Assembly: GCF_026153295.1 (NCBI RefSeq)
Contig: NZ_CP110615.1
Location: 1,984,001-2,048,000 of the forward strand
DNA: 64,000 nucleotides
Source of the DNA: Rhodococcus antarcticus
GTDB lineage: Bacteria > Actinomycetota > Actinomycetes > Mycobacteriales > Mycobacteriaceae
Reading direction: 5' to 3'
Position 1 is the stretch's first letter. Each line of letters begins with the position of its first letter. The notes under the pieces were generated by a model. That model was not told the origin of the DNA. It searched no databases and saw nothing but the letters and a program-made list of their open reading frames with translations. This document shows positions 52,508 to 61,609 of the stretch, piece by piece. Made by a program: the position numbers and the translations under genes.

Positions 52508-54448
52508 TCACTCTGCGGTGGTGTCCTCCGCAGCCGCACGCTTGCGACGGTTGCTGACGATGGACGCGCCACCCGCGGCCAGGAGCAGCACGGCGGCCGT
52601 CCCGGTCACGAGGGGCAGAACGGCGGAGGTGGGGGTGGAGCCACCAGCGCCGGTGTCAACGCCACCCTTCGGGGTGCGAACCCCGTTGGCCGGAGGCACG
52701 GAACCCTGAGCCTTGCCCGAACCACCGTTCGCGGTGGGCGAAGGAGTGGCGGTGACAGTCGCGGTGACGGTGGTGGTCGGCCCCGCGACGGTGACGGTGC
52801 CACCCTCGGCCTTGTTCACCGAGGAGTTGTGCGGCGAGGCGATGTAGGGGAACGAAGTGCCGAACGCCTTGTCATTCACGCCGACCTGGTCGCCGCCGAC
52901 CTTGGCCAGCAAGGCCGCCTGGGAGTTCTGCGGGTCCTCGGTGTCCTTGTTGTTGCCGGGGAGGAAGAAGCCGCCCAAGGTGACCAGCTCGATGTCCACG
53001 ACGTCGTCGGTCAGTCGGCGACCGTTCGGGAAGCCCTGGAGGTCGTTGCCGACCACGCCCAGCGAGGACGTCATCTCAGCCTTCGGGTCGAGTTTGGTGG
53101 GCTTGTTGATGGACATGTTCAGCCGCAGCATCTCCGACGGCTGGAAGCCGGCGCCGAACTGCAGGCCGTTGGTGTTCATCGTCTGCGAGTTGAGGTCAGC
53201 CTGGATCGGAGCCTTGCCCGAACCAGAACCGAGCGCAGCGTAGAAGGCATCCAGGGACGAGTTCTTGGTCACGCCCGTCAGGAAGATCTCCGCAATGTCC
53301 GTGCGGTTGGTGGTCTGACCCGTGCCCGGGTCACCGGTCGGGGCGGGTGCACCGTAGATGCTCTTGATGAGCTGCGGGACCTCGGGGTTGGTGACACGGT
53401 CAACAACAGGCCCGAAGGTTGCGGACGGCACCTTGCCAACCGTTGCGTCCTGTGTCGGGTCGATGGCGTTGAAAGTGTCCTTCAGCGCGGCCGGGATGAC
53501 GACCTCGTTGACCAGGGGCTGGCCGAGGCGGGAGACCTGGACGGGAGTGCCGTCGACGGCACCGGTGCCCAGGTTGACCGACTCACGGTTGGTGGTGCTC
53601 CACACGCCGATGACCGGGTTCGCGGTGGCGTCGCCCTTCAGCGCCAGCGTGTCTTTGGGCAGCTTCAGGGAAACGGTGTTGACGTTGTAGCCGGCCAGCG
53701 TGTCCTGACCGACCTCGTTCAAGCCCGAACCGTCAGCCTTCGCACCAGCGCCGTACAGCAGGTCGAACACGCGCAGGTCGAGGAAGAACGGGTCGTCGGC
53801 CTGGCCGGCGTAAGACTGTCCACCACCAGGCACGTCGGTGACGGCGGCCTGGAAAAGGTCCTTGTCGTAGTTCGGCATGGAAGCCGGACCGACGTTGGAC
53901 GGCGCGACGGGCGCATTCTTCAGCAGGGTGGTGACGGTGCCGTCGGCTGCGATCGCGTCCAACTTGTAGGTCTGGCGGAACAGCAGGTTGTCGTCGGTCA
54001 GAGAGGTGACCGGCCCGTTGTTGTACAGGAACGTGTTGGTGCCCCGGGTGTCCTGCGAGGAGAAGGTCCACCGGTAGGTGATGTCCGGCTTCGCGTCACC
54101 GTTGCTGTCGATCTTGATGTCGTAGGTGTAGCCCTGGTTCGCCGTGGTGTCCGTCTTCGCACCGGTGCCGAACGGGTAGAAGTTGGGGCCGCCGTTGGGC
54201 TCCTCGAAGGGGATCCAGTTCGCGATGAGGGTGACGCTGTTGGAGTCGTCCGGACTGACGAACGCGTAGACGTCCGTGTTGTCCGCGAGCGGGTCGGCCG
54301 CGACGAGCGGCGCCTCGCGGTGGCTGGACGCCAGGGCGGTGCCCGGTGCGAAACCGACGGCAGTCACGGCGAGCAGCGTGACACCGGAGGCGACGAGTGC
54401 AGTCGCCTTCCGGCTCCTGCTCCGCGTGACGCGGGAAACTGACGACAT
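52508..54448 (-). CDS. DUF4331 domain surface protein with C-terminal anchor
   Basis: 646 residues. Signal peptide (1-40) ending TALASSHREAP, the hallmark start of DUF4331 proteins; the domain spans ~40-540 (DPLADNTDVYAFVSPDDSNSVTLIANWIPFEEP...). Then a Thr/Val/Pro linker, a hydrophobic helix (~611-631) and a basic tail SNRRKRAAAEDTTAE. This resembles a sorting signal but has no LPxTG or LAxTG. ATG 54448 has AAAGGG upstream. Function of DUF4331 is unknown. First gene of the envelope cluster. Confidence 0.88.
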   Translation of the reverse strand: MSSVSRVTRSRSRKATALVASGVTLLAVTAVGFAPGTALASSHREAPLVAADPLADNTDVYAFVSPDDSNSVTLIANWIPFEEPNGGPNFYPFGTGAKTDTTANQGYTYDIKIDSNGDAKPDITYRWTFSSQDTRGTNTFLYNNGPVTSLTDDNLLFRQTYKLDAIAADGTVTTLLKNAPVAPSNVGPASMPNYDKDLFQAAVTDVPGGGQSYAGQADDPFFLDLRVFDLLYGAGAKADGSGLNEVGQDTLAGYNVNTVSLKLPKDTLALKGDATANPVIGVWSTTNRESVNLGTGAVDGTPVQVSRLGQPLVNEVVIPAALKDTFNAIDPTQDATVGKVPSATFGPVVDRVTNPEVPQLIKSIYGAPAPTGDPGTGQTTNRTDIAEIFLTGVTKNSSLDAFYAALGSGSGKAPIQADLNSQTMNTNGLQFGAGFQPSEMLRLNMSINKPTKLDPKAEMTSSLGVVGNDLQGFPNGRRLTDDVVDIELVTLGGFFLPGNNKDTEDPQNSQAALLAKVGGDQVGVNDKAFGTSFPYIASPHNSSVNKAEGGTVTVAGPTTTVTATVTATPSPTANGGSGKAQGSVPPANGVRTPKGGVDTGAGGSTPTSAVLPLVTGTAAVLLLAAGGASIVSNRRKRAAAEDTTAE

Positions 54449-54495
54449 CCTGTGGGCCCTTTCGTCCACCCGAGCGTGCCGGGTGCAGACATGTA

Positions 54496-54513
54496 CCGGT
54501 GCGGGCGCACCGG
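54496..54513. promoter_or_regulatory. Palindrome in the DUF4331 leader
   Basis: CCGGTGCG - GG - CGCACCGG, in the predicted 5' untranslated region ~48 nt before the DUF4331 ATG. Possible operator or RNA hairpin. Confidence 0.4.
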
Positions 54514-54550
54514 ACTCTCGAGAACTGAGAACTTCCTGAGGAACGGGCTG

Positions 54551-54578
54551 ACCGTACGTCACGGTGAGGTGACCGCAA
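54551..54578 (-). promoter_or_regulatory. Candidate DUF4331 promoter
   Basis: On the minus strand TTGCGG (54578-54573), 16 bp, TACGGT (54556-54551), giving a ~96-nt leader. Lies in the 230-nt gap between ileS and DUF4331. Confidence 0.45.
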
Positions 54579-54599
54579 AGCGTTTCCTCGCATTTCGCC

Positions 54600-54622
54600 T
54601 TGTTGCTCAAAGATCGCAACAA
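54600..54622. promoter_or_regulatory. Inverted repeat upstream of the DUF4331 promoter
   Basis: TTGTTGC - 9 nt - GCAACAA, about 22 bp upstream of the predicted -35. A/T-rich for this genome. Possible regulator site; it might alternatively form a weak hairpin after ileS. Confidence 0.4.
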
Positions 54623-54678
54623 CTAGCGGGTAAACCGATCATGACCTGCGAAGATCCACTCCCGTGGCGCACGACCGT

Positions 54679-57600
54679 TCACCGACCAGTGGAGCCCGCG
54701 CGGTCGAGGGTGGCCCACACCCCGTCACCGAGCTCCACGGCACCGTCGCCGGCGTGGTCCACCAGGGTCAGCTCGACGGCCAGCACCTCGCGGGCGACCA
54801 GCTCGCGGTGCCGCTCCGCCCACTCCCGCCGCCCCGCGGGCACCGCGAGCAGCAGCCTGACGCGGTCGCTGACGGCCAGACCTGCGCTGCGGCGGGCCTC
54901 CTGCAGCTCGCGCACCCGGTCCTTGGCCCAGCCCTCGGCCTCCAGCTCCTCGGTGACCGCCAGGTCCAGCACCACCAGTCCGTCTCCGCCGGGCACGGCG
55001 GCCGTGGACTCCGGCTCCACGGCCACCAGGCGCTGGGTGAACTCGCCCTCGGTGAGCACCTCACCGGCGGCCAGCACGGTGCCGTCCGGGCCCGGGGACC
55101 ACTCCCCCGCCTTGACGGCCGTGATGACGGCCTGCACCTGCTTGCCGAGCCGGGGCCCCAGAGCGCGCGCGTTCACGGCCAGCTCGAACCGGCCGTAAGC
55201 GTCCACGTCGGTGCTCAGCCGCACCGCCTTCACGTTCACCTCGTCCGCGATCAGCTGCTCGAACGGCCGCAGCCGCTCGGCGTCGGCGGCGGCCACCGTC
55301 ACCGCGGCCAGCGGCAGCCGCACCCGCAGCCCCCGGGCCTTGCGCAGGCCCAGCACGGTCGAGCACACCCCGCGCACCTCGTCCATGGCGGCGACCAGAT
55401 CGAGGTCGGAGGGCAGCTCCTCGGCGCTCGGCCAGTCCGTGAGGTGCACCGACCGACCGCCGGTGAGGCCTCGCCACACCACCTCGGTCGTCAGGGGCAG
55501 CAGCGGAGCGGCCAGGCGGCACACCACCTCGAGCACGGTGTGCAGGGTGTCCACCGCGTCGCGCTCACCGGCCCAGAACCGCGTCCGCGAGCGCCGGACG
55601 TACCAGTTGGTGAGGGCGTCGGCGAAGGTCCGCAGCTCGTCGCACGCCCCGGCGACGTCGTTGCGGCCCAGCGCCTCGGTCATCACGTCCCGGCAGGTGG
55701 CCAGCTTCGCCAGCACGTAGCGGTCCAGCACGTTCTCCGAGCTCGTGCGCCACGTGCCCGGGGTGTCGGCGTACAGCTGCAGGAAGCTCCACGCGTTCCA
55801 GATCGGCAGCAGCGCCTGGCGCACCCCCTCGCGGATGCCCTGCTCGGTGACGACGAGGTTGCCCCCGCGCAGGATCGGTGAGGACATCAGGAACCAGCGC
55901 ATGGCGTCGGAGCCGTCGCGGTCGAACACCTCGTTGACGTCCGGGTAGTTGCGCAGCGACTTGCTCATCTTCGTGCCGTCGTCACCCAGCACGATGCCGT
56001 GGGCCACCACGGTCCGGAAGCTCGGCCGGTCGAACAGCGCCGTGGCCAGCACGTGCAGCGTGTAGAACCAGCCACGGGTCTGGCCGTTGTACTCGACGAT
56101 GAAGTCCCCCGGGTAGTGGCTCTCGAACCACTCGCGGTTCTCCATCGGGTAGTGCACCTGGGCGTAGGGCATGGACCCGGACTCGAACCAGCAGTCCAGC
56201 ACCTCGGGCACCCGCCGCATGGTGGAGCGTCCCGTCGGGTCGTCGGGGTTCGTGCGGGTCAGCTCGTCGACGAACGGGCGGTGCAGGTCGGTCGGTCGCA
56301 CGCCGAAGTCCGCCTCCAGCTCGTCGAGCGAGCCGTAGACGTCCACCCGGGGGTAGGCGGGGTCGTCGGAGGTCCACACCGGGATGGGGCTGCCCCAGTA
56401 GCGGTTGCGGCTGATGGACCAGTCCCGCGCCCCTTCGAGCCACTTCCCGAACTGGCCGTCCTTGACGTGCTCGGGCACCCAGGTGATCTCCTGGTTGAGC
56501 TCGACCATGCGGTCGCGGAACTGGGTCACCGCCACGAACCAGCTGGACACGGCCTTGTAGATCAGCGGGTTCCCGCAGCGCCAGCAGTGCGGGTACGGGT
56601 GGTCGTAGGTCTCCCGCCGGAACAGCCGCCCGGCCTCCTTGAGGTCGCCGATGATGAGCGGGTTGGCGTCGAAGACCTGCACCCCCGCGTACGGCGGGAC
56701 CTCCGTGGTGAACTTCCCGCCCGCGTCCACGGGCACCACGGGCACGATCCCGGCGGCGTCGGTGACGACCTTGTCCTCCTCGCCGAATGCCGGGGCGATG
56801 TGCACGATCCCGGTGCCATCGGTCGTCGTCACGTAGTCCGCGGACAGCACCCGGTGGGCGTTCTCCGCGCCGAGGAAGAAGTCGTAGGGCGGGACGTAGG
56901 ACAGACCGATGAGCTCCGCGCCGGTGTGGTGGCTGAGCACCTCCGGGTCCTCGCCGAGCTCGCGGGCGTAGTGACCGAGCCGGGCGTCGGCCAGCACGTA
57001 CCGGACACCGTCGACGAGCACCTGCACGTAGTCGATCCCGGGGTGCACGGCCATGGCCAGGTTGGACGGCAGGGTCCACGGCGTGGTCGTCCAGATCAGC
57101 GCGCTCGCCCCGTCCAGCGGCGACCCGGGCGCCACCAGCGGCATGGTCACCGTGACCGCCGGGTCCTGCCGGGAGCGGTACGTGTCGTCCATGCGGGTCT
57201 CGTGGTTGCTCAACGGCGTCTCGTCCTGCCAGCAGTACGGCAGCACCCGGAAGCCCTCGTAGACCAGGCCCTTGTCCCACAGCGTCTTGAACGCCCACAT
57301 GACCGACTCCATGTAGTCGAGGTCCAGGGTCTTGTAGTCGTGGTCGAAGTCCACCCACCGGGCCTGCCGCGTGACGTAGGTGCGCCACTCGTCGGTGTAG
57401 CGCAGCACGGACTCCCGGCAGGCCGCGTTGAACTCGGCGACGCCCATCTCCTCGATCTCGTGCTTGTGCTTGATGCCCAGCTGCTTCTCCGCCTCGACCT
57501 CGGCGGGCAGGCCGTGGCAGTCCCAGCCGAAGCGCCGCTCGACCTTGTCCCCGAGCATCGTGCGGAAGCGCGGGACGACGTCCTTGACGTAGCCGGTGAG

Positions 57601-57810
57601 CAGGTGGCCGTAGTGCGGCAGCCCGTTGGCGAAGGGGGGCCCGTCGTAGAAGACGTACTCCGGCGCGCCGTCCCGGCGGTCGATGCTGGCCTGGAAGGTG
57701 CCGTCGGCCGCCCAGGCCGCGAGGACGGTCTCCTCCAGCGCGGGGAAGGAGGGTGTGCCGCCCGTGCCGTCCGTGAGATCGACGAGGGGGTAGCCAGGGG
57801 TGTCGGACAT
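54679..57810 (-). CDS. ileS: Isoleucyl-tRNA synthetase
   Basis: Charges tRNA-Ile. 1043 residues, class I. HIGH-type motif in [17 protein letters not shown] (~51-67), editing domain in the middle, KMSKS in [13 protein letters not shown] (~610), C-terminal anticodon-binding region. ATG 57810 ([12 protein letters not shown]) has GGAGGAG ~9 nt upstream; the frame extends above it only into the leader. Preceded by a T-box leader. The mid-length form with divergent C-terminus is usual in actinobacteria. Confidence 0.97.
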   Translation of the reverse strand: MSDTPGYPLVDLTDGTGGTPSFPALEETVLAAWAADGTFQASIDRRDGAPEYVFYDGPPFANGLPHYGHLLTGYVKDVVPRFRTMLGDKVERRFGWDCHGLPAEVEAEKQLGIKHKHEIEEMGVAEFNAACRESVLRYTDEWRTYVTRQARWVDFDHDYKTLDLDYMESVMWAFKTLWDKGLVYEGFRVLPYCWQDETPLSNHETRMDDTYRSRQDPAVTVTMPLVAPGSPLDGASALIWTTTPWTLPSNLAMAVHPGIDYVQVLVDGVRYVLADARLGHYARELGEDPEVLSHHTGAELIGLSYVPPYDFFLGAENAHRVLSADYVTTTDGTGIVHIAPAFGEEDKVVTDAAGIVPVVPVDAGGKFTTEVPPYAGVQVFDANPLIIGDLKEAGRLFRRETYDHPYPHCWRCGNPLIYKAVSSWFVAVTQFRDRMVELNQEITWVPEHVKDGQFGKWLEGARDWSISRNRYWGSPIPVWTSDDPAYPRVDVYGSLDELEADFGVRPTDLHRPFVDELTRTNPDDPTGRSTMRRVPEVLDCWFESGSMPYAQVHYPMENREWFESHYPGDFIVEYNGQTRGWFYTLHVLATALFDRPSFRTVVAHGIVLGDDGTKMSKSLRNYPDVNEVFDRDGSDAMRWFLMSSPILRGGNLVVTEQGIREGVRQALLPIWNAWSFLQLYADTPGTWRTSSENVLDRYVLAKLATCRDVMTEALGRNDVAGACDELRTFADALTNWYVRRSRTRFWAGERDAVDTLHTVLEVVCRLAAPLLPLTTEVVWRGLTGGRSVHLTDWPSAEELPSDLDLVAAMDEVRGVCSTVLGLRKARGLRVRLPLAAVTVAAADAERLRPFEQLIADEVNVKAVRLSTDVDAYGRFELAVNARALGPRLGKQVQAVITAVKAGEWSPGPDGTVLAAGEVLTEGEFTQRLVAVEPESTAAVPGGDGLVVLDLAVTEELEAEGWAKDRVRELQEARRSAGLAVSDRVRLLLAVPAGRREWAERHRELVAREVLAVELTLVDHAGDGAVELGDGVWATLDRAGSTGR

Positions 57811-58021
57811 CGCGTGCGTCTCCTCCGTGCCTGCTGCGGCACGGGGACGAGGCCGGTGCACCTGCACCTGCTCCGCGGTACCACCCCGCTTGCCGGACGG
57901 GGTCCGGCCTCTCTGGTCGTGCGGCGGTGACGGGCCTGACCGTCCGGTTCTACTGGGGGTGCACGCACCCTGTTCTTCCGGAAGCTCCCCGGTGATGGCC
58001 GGATCGACGCTGGTGGATCTG
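57811..58021 (-). ncRNA. ileS T-box leader (translational, ultrashort stem I)
   Basis: On the minus strand the T-box core GGTGGTACCGCGG is at 57885-57873. Upstream, CCGG-CCATCA-CCGG forms a 4-bp ultrashort stem I whose loop holds the Ile specifier ATC at 57996-57994. Between them lies a GC-rich stem II region. No terminator follows; instead the GGAGGAG of ileS lies downstream, fitting translation control, as described for actinobacterial ileS. Uncharged tRNA-Ile should expose the ribosome site. Confidence 0.88.
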
Positions 58022-58027
58022 CGGGCG

Positions 58028-58033
58028 AGTCTA
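58028..58033 (-). promoter_or_regulatory. Candidate ileS promoter -10
   Basis: TAGACT (58033-58028), placing transcription start near 58021, just before the T-box. Confidence 0.45.
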
Positions 58034-58041
58034 GCGGTCTC

Positions 58042-58812
58042 TCACGCGCGGGTGAGCGAGGCCAGCATCCGCGACGGCGTGCAGCGCGAGCACGGGCTGA
58101 ACCCGAGGTCCACCGCCTCGCGGGCGGGCAGGCTCATCGTCGTGCGCCCGGCCAGCCAGGTGCACCCGTCGACGTGGAACCGGGGGTGCTCGTCGACCAC
58201 GAGGACGTCGCGCTCCGAGCTGGCCACGGCCAGGGCGTCCGCGGCATCCGCGTCCTCCTCGTCGGGCTCCGCCGTGTCCAGGGGCTCCGCCGTGTCCAGG
58301 GGCTCCGCCGTGTCCAGGGGCTCCGCCGTGTCCAGGGGCTCCGCCGTGTCCAGGGGCTCCGCCGTGTCCAGGGGCTCCGCCGTGTCCAGGGGCTCCGCCG
58401 TGTCCTGCGGCTCGGCCACGGGGTCGATCTCGGCGACGGGGTCGATCTCTGCGGTCACCAGCGGCGCGGCGTCCACGACCACGGGCTCCGCGACCGGCTC
58501 CGCGACGGCCACCGGTGCGGCGGCTTTCGTCAGGACCGTCGTCGGCGCCTCGTCGAGGACCCGGACGACCGGGATGACCTCCGTGGGCGCCGAGCCCTCC
58601 GGACCGTCCGCGCCACCGTCGCTCGCGGTGGCGACCGTGGAGACGGGAGCCCGCCCACCCTGTCTGCGACGACGGGCGTCGACGACAAGCACCCCACCGG
58701 CGAAGACGCAGGCGACGATGCAACCCCACGCCCAGGACGAGTTCTCGGTGACCAGCGAGACCACCAGGAACACGAATCCGACGAGGACGCCGCCGAGGGC
58801 CAGGATCAACAC
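58042..58812 (-). CDS. Membrane protein with DTAEPL repeats and Cys motif
   Basis: 256 residues. Two N-terminal membrane helices (~2-21, ~28-44), RRRR stop-transfer, an acidic cytoplasmic linker with EIDPVA twice and eight tandem DTAEP(L) hexapeptides, then a C-terminal domain HPRFHVDGCTWLAG...LPAREAVDLGFSPCSRCTP. The last has the Cys...CxxC spacing of small Ada-like metal-binding domains. GTG 58812 has GAGGGCGG ~7 nt upstream, 13 nt after divIVA. Role unknown; context suggests cell-envelope or division. Confidence 0.75.
   Translation of the reverse strand: MLILALGGVLVGFVFLVVSLVTENSSWAWGCIVACVFAGGVLVVDARRRRQGGRAPVSTVATASDGGADGPEGSAPTEVIPVVRVLDEAPTTVLTKAAAPVAVAEPVAEPVVVDAAPLVTAEIDPVAEIDPVAEPQDTAEPLDTAEPLDTAEPLDTAEPLDTAEPLDTAEPLDTAEPLDTAEPDEEDADAADALAVASSERDVLVVDEHPRFHVDGCTWLAGRTTMSLPAREAVDLGFSPCSRCTPSRMLASLTRA
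58264..58407. repeat. 18-bp tandem repeat (8 copies)
   Basis: Eight copies of an 18-bp unit (ggctccgccgtgtccagg, last copy with cctgcgg end), nearly identical. Encodes DTAEPL on the minus strand. In frame. Confidence 0.95.
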
Positions 58813-58825
58813 GGACGTGCCGCCC

Positions 58826-59716
58826 TCAGCTGCCCTGCTCGGCGCGGCCGGCGAACCCGGTGGCACTCGGGGTCCGCGAGGCGTCCGCCGGCGAGGCGGA
58901 ACCGCGCTGGCTGAGCTCCTGCAGCTGAGACTCCAGGTATGTCTTCAGGCGCGTGCGGTACTCGCGCTCGAAGGTCCGGAGCTCATCGATCTTCTTCTCG
59001 AGCTGGGTGCGCTGGGTGTTGATCGACCCCATGAGCTCGGTGTGCTTGCGCTCGGAGTCGGCCTGGAGCGCATCGGCCTTCTCCTTGGCCTGCCGGGTCA
59101 CGGTCTCGGCCCGGGTGCGCGCGTCGGTGAGCGCAGCATCAGCCTTCGCGCGGGCCTCTGACGTCATGGCCTCGGACTTGGTCCGGGCGTCCGCCGTCAT
59201 GGCCTCGGACTTGGTCCGGGCGTCGGTGAGCATCTGCTCGGACTTCGCGGTGGCATCGGCCACCATCTTCTCCGACGACGCCTTGGCCGTGGAGGTCAGC
59301 GTGTCCGACTCCTCCCTGGCCTCACCGGTGAGCCGGTCGGCCATCTCCTGGGCCAGTGCCAGGACCTTGGCCGCCCGGACGTTGTGGTCCGGCGCCGTGG
59401 CAACGGCTGCGGCGGGTGCCTCGACCGGGACCGGAGCTGCCACCGGAGCGGGCTCCGGTGCCTTCTCGAGCACCGGAGCGGCCACCGGGGCCGGGGCGGG
59501 CGCACCACCGGACGAGGCGGAGGAACGGGCGTCGGAGATCTGGGCGTCGAGCTCCTGCACCCGCTGGTGCAGGTCGTTGTTCTCCTCGACCAGCCGCGCG
59601 AGCTCACCCTCCACGAGGTCCAGGAAGGCGTCCACCTCGTCCTCGTTGTAGCCACGCTTGCCGATCGGGGGCTTGCTGAACGCGACGTTGTGCACGTCAG
59701 CGGGAGTCAGCGGCAT
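58826..59716 (-). CDS. divIVA: Polar growth protein DivIVA/Wag31
   Basis: 296 residues. N-terminal lipid-binding/coiled-coil head [38 protein letters not shown], a Pro/Ala linker (~68-110), then a long coiled coil (~112-275) with 11-residue repeats such as [11 protein letters not shown]. Marks poles and directs tip growth. ATG 59716 has GAGGTGAT upstream. A 33-bp DNA duplication (~59160-59225) underlies two adjacent coiled-coil repeats. Confidence 0.95.
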   Translation of the reverse strand: MPLTPADVHNVAFSKPPIGKRGYNEDEVDAFLDLVEGELARLVEENNDLHQRVQELDAQISDARSSASSGGAPAPAPVAAPVLEKAPEPAPVAAPVPVEAPAAAVATAPDHNVRAAKVLALAQEMADRLTGEAREESDTLTSTAKASSEKMVADATAKSEQMLTDARTKSEAMTADARTKSEAMTSEARAKADAALTDARTRAETVTRQAKEKADALQADSERKHTELMGSINTQRTQLEKKIDELRTFEREYRTRLKTYLESQLQELSQRGSASPADASRTPSATGFAGRAEQGS

Positions 59717-59778
59717 CGGACGATCACCTCACGCAATCCTCGAGAGTTCCAGACGAGCATGTGTCGCAGAGCGTGCCA

Positions 59779-60075
59779 TCAGGAGACGAGGACGGCCCTC
59801 TGCACAGAGAACATCAGTATGTACACCACGAGCAGGAGAACCATAATCGAGACGTCGAGCCGCGCCCCACCGATGGGGACGCTGGGAATGATCTTGCGAA
59901 GACCCCGGACGGGCGGGTCGGTCACCGTGAACACGGCCTCGAGGCCGACGGCCACGGCGCCGCTCGGACGCCAGTCCCGCGCGAACGAGCGGACCGTCTC
60001 CGTGACGATCCTGGAGATGAGCAGGAGCCAGAAGACGAACAGCACGAGGTAGGCGACGTTCAGGAAGATGTACAC
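59779..60075 (-). CDS. YggT family membrane protein
   Basis: 98 residues, two membrane segments (~2-22 and ~72-95) with the YggT loop FTVTDPPVRGLRKIIPSVPIGGARLDVS between. GTG 60075 starts the protein just before helix 1; longer in-frame starts are hydrophilic. Found between sepF and divIVA in most actinobacteria. Precise role unknown. Confidence 0.88.
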   Translation of the reverse strand: MYIFLNVAYLVLFVFWLLLISRIVTETVRSFARDWRPSGAVAVGLEAVFTVTDPPVRGLRKIIPSVPIGGARLDVSIMVLLLVVYILMFSVQRAVLVS

Positions 60076-60150
60076 GTCACCACTGTGCCCTATCCCGACG
60101 GTGCCCGGCCGCACCCCGCCGAGCTACCCCGTCGGGAGTGCTCGTCGGCG

Positions 60151-60792
60151 TCACGACTGGTTGTAGAAGCCGTTCTCCACGATGCGGCGCTTGTCCTCCG
60201 CGGAGACGTCGACGTCGGACGGGGAGAGCAGGAACACCTTGTTGGTCACCTTGTCGATGGCACCCCGCATGGCGAAGGCGAGACCCGCGGCGAAGTCGAC
60301 GAGCCGCTTGGCGTCGGAGTCGCTCATCTCGGTGAGGTTCATGATCACCGGGTTGCCCTCGCGGTAGCGCTCGCCAATGGTCCGTGCCTCGTTGTAGGTG
60401 CGCGGGTGCAGCGTGGTGATCTTGGCCAGCGGGTGGCCGTCCTCCGCGAACGGGTTCGACCGCCGCTGGGGCTCGCGCAGCTCGGGTCGCTCGTCGACGG
60501 CCAGCGCCCCGCGGGTCACGGGCTGCGACGACGACGTGCTGCGGCGCACCGGGGTGCGCGTGGTGAGCGGTTCCAGGCGCGGGGCTCGGGCCTCGGGGGC
60601 GGCGCCGGCGTAGGCGGGCTCGCGGTCCTCGTGCTCCGGGGCTGCCGCGCGGGCGGCGCGGTAGCGGACCGGCCGCTCGGCCTCGGCGGGGTAGTCCTCG
60701 TAGCCGCCGTCGTAGCCGTCGGCGTAGTCGGTGTCGTACTGGTCCACGGGGACCATGCCGAAGTACGCCTTGAGCTTGTGCAGAGAGCTCAT
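60151..60792 (-). CDS. sepF: Cell division protein SepF
   Basis: FtsZ-membrane anchor. 213 residues: N-terminal amphipathic helix MSSLHKLKAYFGMVPVD, an acidic Tyr-rich linker (~18-120), and the C-terminal SepF domain (~125-213: YNEARTIGERYREGNPVIMNLTEMSDSDAKRLVDFAAGLAFAMRG...KVFLLSPSDVDV). ATG 60792 has AGGAAGG upstream. Interacts with FtsZ encoded 1.6 kb away. Confidence 0.95.
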   Translation of the reverse strand: MSSLHKLKAYFGMVPVDQYDTDYADGYDGGYEDYPAEAERPVRYRAARAAAPEHEDREPAYAGAAPEARAPRLEPLTTRTPVRRSTSSSQPVTRGALAVDERPELREPQRRSNPFAEDGHPLAKITTLHPRTYNEARTIGERYREGNPVIMNLTEMSDSDAKRLVDFAAGLAFAMRGAIDKVTNKVFLLSPSDVDVSAEDKRRIVENGFYNQS

Positions 60793-60868
60793 CGCAGACC
60801 TTCCTCACAGGGGTGACGGGCGGGGTGGTGCGACGGAGGAGCTCCCCGGGCGACCGTGTCTATCTCGC

Positions 60869-61609
60869 TCACGCTAACGGCCGTGCACCCAGCAGGGCGG
60901 TACCGACACGCACGCAGGTCGACCCGTGCTCGACGGCGCGCTCGAGGTCGCCGGACATGCCGGCGGAGAGCTCGTCGGCGCCGGGGTGGGCCGCACGGGT
61001 CCGCTCCCCCAGCACGGCCAGCCGGGCGAACGACGCGTCCGGGTCGGCCCCCAGCGGAGCCACGGCCATGAGTCCCCGGAGCCGGACGTTCGGGGCTCCG
61101 GCCGCCCGGTCGACCAGGGCGGCGAGGTCCTCGACGGGGCACCCGCCCCGGTCCGGGTCGGAGTCCAGGCTCACCTGCAGCAGCACGTCCAGCGGGTCGG
61201 TGCGCTCCCCCGCCTGCAGTGCGCTGCCGACGGCCCGGTCGAGGGCGTCGAGCAGCCGCAGGCTGTCCACCGACTGCACCTCGTGCGCCCATCGCGCGAC
61301 CGACCGGGCCTTGTTCCGCTGCAGCCGACCGAGCACCGTCCACCGCGGCGCGGCGTCGGGTCGCAGGGCGGCGACCTCGGCCACCTTCGCCGTCGCCTCC
61401 TGCTCCCGGGCCTCGGCCAGGTCGGTGCAGCCGAGATCGAGCAGGACGGCGGCATCGGCCGCAGGGAAGGTCTTGGTGACGGCCAGCAGCCGCACGTCGT
61501 GCACCGGCCGACCGGCGGCGTCGCAGGCCCGCGCCAGCCGTGCCCGGACGTCCGCCAGGTTCGCGGCGATCTCCTCGGCCCGTGCGGGTGTCGCGGCCGT
61601 CGGGGTCAC
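60869..61609 (-). CDS. yggS: PLP homeostasis protein YggS/PLPBP
   Basis: 246-residue TIM barrel binding PLP through the Lys of LLAVTKTFPA; family blocks LGRLQRNKA, SVDSLRLLDAL, RLRGLMAVAPLG and GMSGDLERAVEHGSTCVRVGTALLG. No catalysis known; buffers PLP and affects amino-acid pools. GTG 61609 (VTPTAATPARAEE) is the last of four GTGA-type junctions after yfiH. Confidence 0.94.
   Translation of the reverse strand: MTPTAATPARAEEIAANLADVRARLARACDAAGRPVHDVRLLAVTKTFPAADAAVLLDLGCTDLAEAREQEATAKVAEVAALRPDAAPRWTVLGRLQRNKARSVARWAHEVQSVDSLRLLDALDRAVGSALQAGERTDPLDVLLQVSLDSDPDRGGCPVEDLAALVDRAAGAPNVRLRGLMAVAPLGADPDASFARLAVLGERTRAAHPGADELSAGMSGDLERAVEHGSTCVRVGTALLGARPLA
60871..60876 (-). promoter_or_regulatory. 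Candidate sepF promoter -10
   Basis: TAGCGT (60876-60871) overlapping the yggS stop, giving a ~70-nt leader before sepF. Confidence 0.3.
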
